NCBI RefSeq assembly: GCF_019802045.1
Contig: NZ_JAHVHU010000006.1
Coordinates: 1 to 64,000 of the forward strand
Length of the DNA: 64,000 bases
From: Membranihabitans marinus
GTDB taxonomy: Bacteria; Bacteroidota; Bacteroidia; Chitinophagales; Saprospiraceae
Direction of reading: 5' to 3'
Of the stretch, positions 62,791 to 64,000 are shown in pieces (within the stretch, counting starts at the first letter, position 1; every line of letters starts with the position of its first letter). The translations under genes were made by a program, and so were the position numbers. The notes under the pieces were generated by a model that saw nothing but the letters and a program-made list of their open reading frames with translations, made no database searches and had not been told where the DNA came from.

Positions 62791-64000
62791 TCAAAAATGA
62801 TGATTGGCCCCGATGGCCAGATGGCTGGAACGGAATTTATCCAGGTTGTAACCAATTCCGCGTCCTTTCAACCAAATATCATGTGAAAATCGCAGGTTGA
62901 TGCTCGTTTTTTTATTGACATTTATATCCATACCGGCACTAAGTCGTCCTGAAAAATAGGAGTTAATTTCAAAAGGACCATTGTGCAACAATCCATTGGA
63001 GGGTTTATTCGATTTGGAACTATATCCAGATGCCTGATTCAGAGTTTCCGTACTGTAATTCGCCAGGGGTACAAAACGCCCTGCGATCCCCCCACTAAAG
63101 TACATGCGAATGGCAGGTAAATTCACAACATTGTAGCCGATTTCAACCGGGAGTGTCACGATCGAAAGATCATTCGTATTGCTAAGCCCGTCGTACTTCA
63201 TCCTCAGGTAATCGCCACCCAGGGAACCAAACATATCCTGATATTGAATTTTATACCGGAAATACATGCCTGCATTCAATGTGGGTACACTGATTGGCTC
63301 CTGATTTAGCAACAAATAATCCTGGACTTCTACATTTGTTGCATCAGCCAACACACCTACCTCCATACTGCTGTGGATACGGGGTCGAATCACCTGAAAA
63401 ACAGGAATGCTATTGAGAATACTGTCCGACGACTTCGTTGTCAATAAGCTGATGTCCCGAACCGCGAGTCGTGGGGAAGTTTGATTCAGCAGTTTGAGAG
63501 ATTCTTCATACTCAATCAGGGGGGCCGGTGAAGTAAGCTGCGGAGTTATACCAGCCTGGTTCTTTTTATCATAATTCGCACTCAATTTCACCAGATTCTT
63601 ATCATACTCATAGAAAACGTGCGTATCCTCAGGCAGGGGCAGCTTCATCACCTGCTCTGATTCTTTTTTAGTATCTAAAGCGTAATTTGTAGTGGCTGAC
63701 TGTACCGCGTAATTATTATCGGCATTTCTAGCAGAGGACGCACTTTTGGATGCAGCACCAGAGATACTTTGATCAGAATTCATCACTAAAGGATCATCGA
63801 CATGGTCTGAATTTCCGATCAATTGATCGTGCTCCTGTGAAACATGGTGATCTTTCTTTATTCCATGGTGTGAAGCCGGGTCTTGGGTCAGAATATCCGA
63901 ACTTTCCTTCTCGGTTGAATTCGTTTTCGTTTGTCGGAATTCTTCAAAATTCTCAGTCAGATTATTCCTACGATCTCCCTTTCTGTGATAATCACTGTAT
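62791..64000 (-). CDS. Outer-membrane beta-barrel protein with charged N-terminal region (partial)
   Basis: The frame is open from the stop at 62791-62793 to the window edge, so the 5' end is missing; a TTG at 63822 could start a shorter form but nothing favours it. Over 400 residues are visible. The first 100 are polar and disordered (e.g. DYHRKGDRRNNLTENFEEFR). The middle has a short repeat-like part, and the C-terminal 190 residues form a barrel: SMEVGVLADATNVEV, LNAGMYFRYKIQY, DLSIVTLPVEIGYNV and AGMDINVNKKTSINLRFSHD, ending HLAIGANHHF. This resembles PorT-like outer-membrane barrels (OMP_b-brl). The polar N-terminal half might cross the envelope or be cytoplasmic; without the missing start this is open. 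The function is unknown. Confidence 0.75.
   Translation of the reverse strand, partial: YSDYHRKGDRRNNLTENFEEFRQTKTNSTEKESSDILTQDPASHHGIKKDHHVSQEHDQLIGNSDHVDDPLVMNSDQSISGAASKSASSARNADNNYAVQSATTNYALDTKKESEQVMKLPLPEDTHVFYEYDKNLVKLSANYDKKNQAGITPQLTSPAPLIEYEESLKLLNQTSPRLAVRDISLLTTKSSDSILNSIPVFQVIRPRIHSSMEVGVLADATNVEVQDYLLLNQEPISVPTLNAGMYFRYKIQYQDMFGSLGGDYLRMKYDGLSNTNDLSIVTLPVEIGYNVVNLPAIRMYFSGGIAGRFVPLANYSTETLNQASGYSSKSNKPSNGLLHNGPFEINSYFSGRLSAGMDINVNKKTSINLRFSHDIWLKGRGIGYNLDKFRSSHLAIGANHHF

Overview
The window looks like a chromosomal segment from a free-living member of the Bacteroidota, most likely of the Saprospiria (Lewinella-like) branch. The phylum call rests on several things seen in the sequence: many TAnnTTTG-type minus-7 promoter boxes with few Shine-Dalgarno sequences, a secreted protein with a type IX secretion C-terminal sorting domain, TonB receptors (one with an N-terminal carboxypeptidase-regulatory domain), DUF2911 and DUF5777 family proteins, and a tmRNA tag ending GNNNFALAA. 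The family-level placement is inference.

Layout. 0.4-6.5 kb: glutamate synthase gltBD on the minus strand. 6.5-7.2 kb: an intergenic region with a candidate small RNA and a palindromic interspersed repeat. 7.2-10.1 kb: pgi-manA. 10.4-13.7 kb: a DtxR/MntR-type repressor divergent from a TonB-type receptor. 13.9-22.5 kb: mixed housekeeping and envelope genes (xth, a RibD/DHFR-like reductase, a T9SS cargo, nitronate monooxygenase, EamA permease, pncA, mscL, a DUF2911 protein, a coiled-coil membrane protein). 22.8-25.4 kb: a TPR histidine kinase with its LuxR-type response regulator, followed by a second candidate small RNA and by ssrA (tmRNA). 26.2-29.8 kb: an AT-rich, gene-poor stretch just past ssrA with a voltage-sensor-type K+ channel, a partner membrane protein and an HTH-like protein; this is the most island-like part. 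29.8-36 kb: fatty acid desaturase, SGNH hydrolase, polyprenyl synthetase, GNAT, and a cytochrome c/DUF5777/lipoprotein operon. 36.2-38.7 kb: rplY, adk, obgE. 38.8-49.7 kb: a second TonB receptor, parE, lon, metF and small unknowns. 50-57.2 kb: gcvP and a compact six-gene operon (DUF177-rpmF-ridA-trpS-FAH-metK). 57.4-64 kb: a META-like lipoprotein, fumC, kdsB, sod, prfC and the 3' part of an outer-membrane barrel protein that runs off the window.

Most genes are core metabolism and translation. No CRISPR array, prophage, transposase, rRNA gene or intact tRNA gene was seen. The less ordinary content is non-coding: (i) a roughly 130-bp palindromic, MITE/REP-like repeat in three copies plus one solo end, each between convergent transcripts; (ii) several degenerate 7-nt-period intergenic arrays whose unit differs at each locus; (iii) two promoter-plus-terminator small RNA candidates; (iv) palindromes at the start sites of the desaturase and the metal repressor. 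Coordinates and motifs were read by eye; no database search was run.
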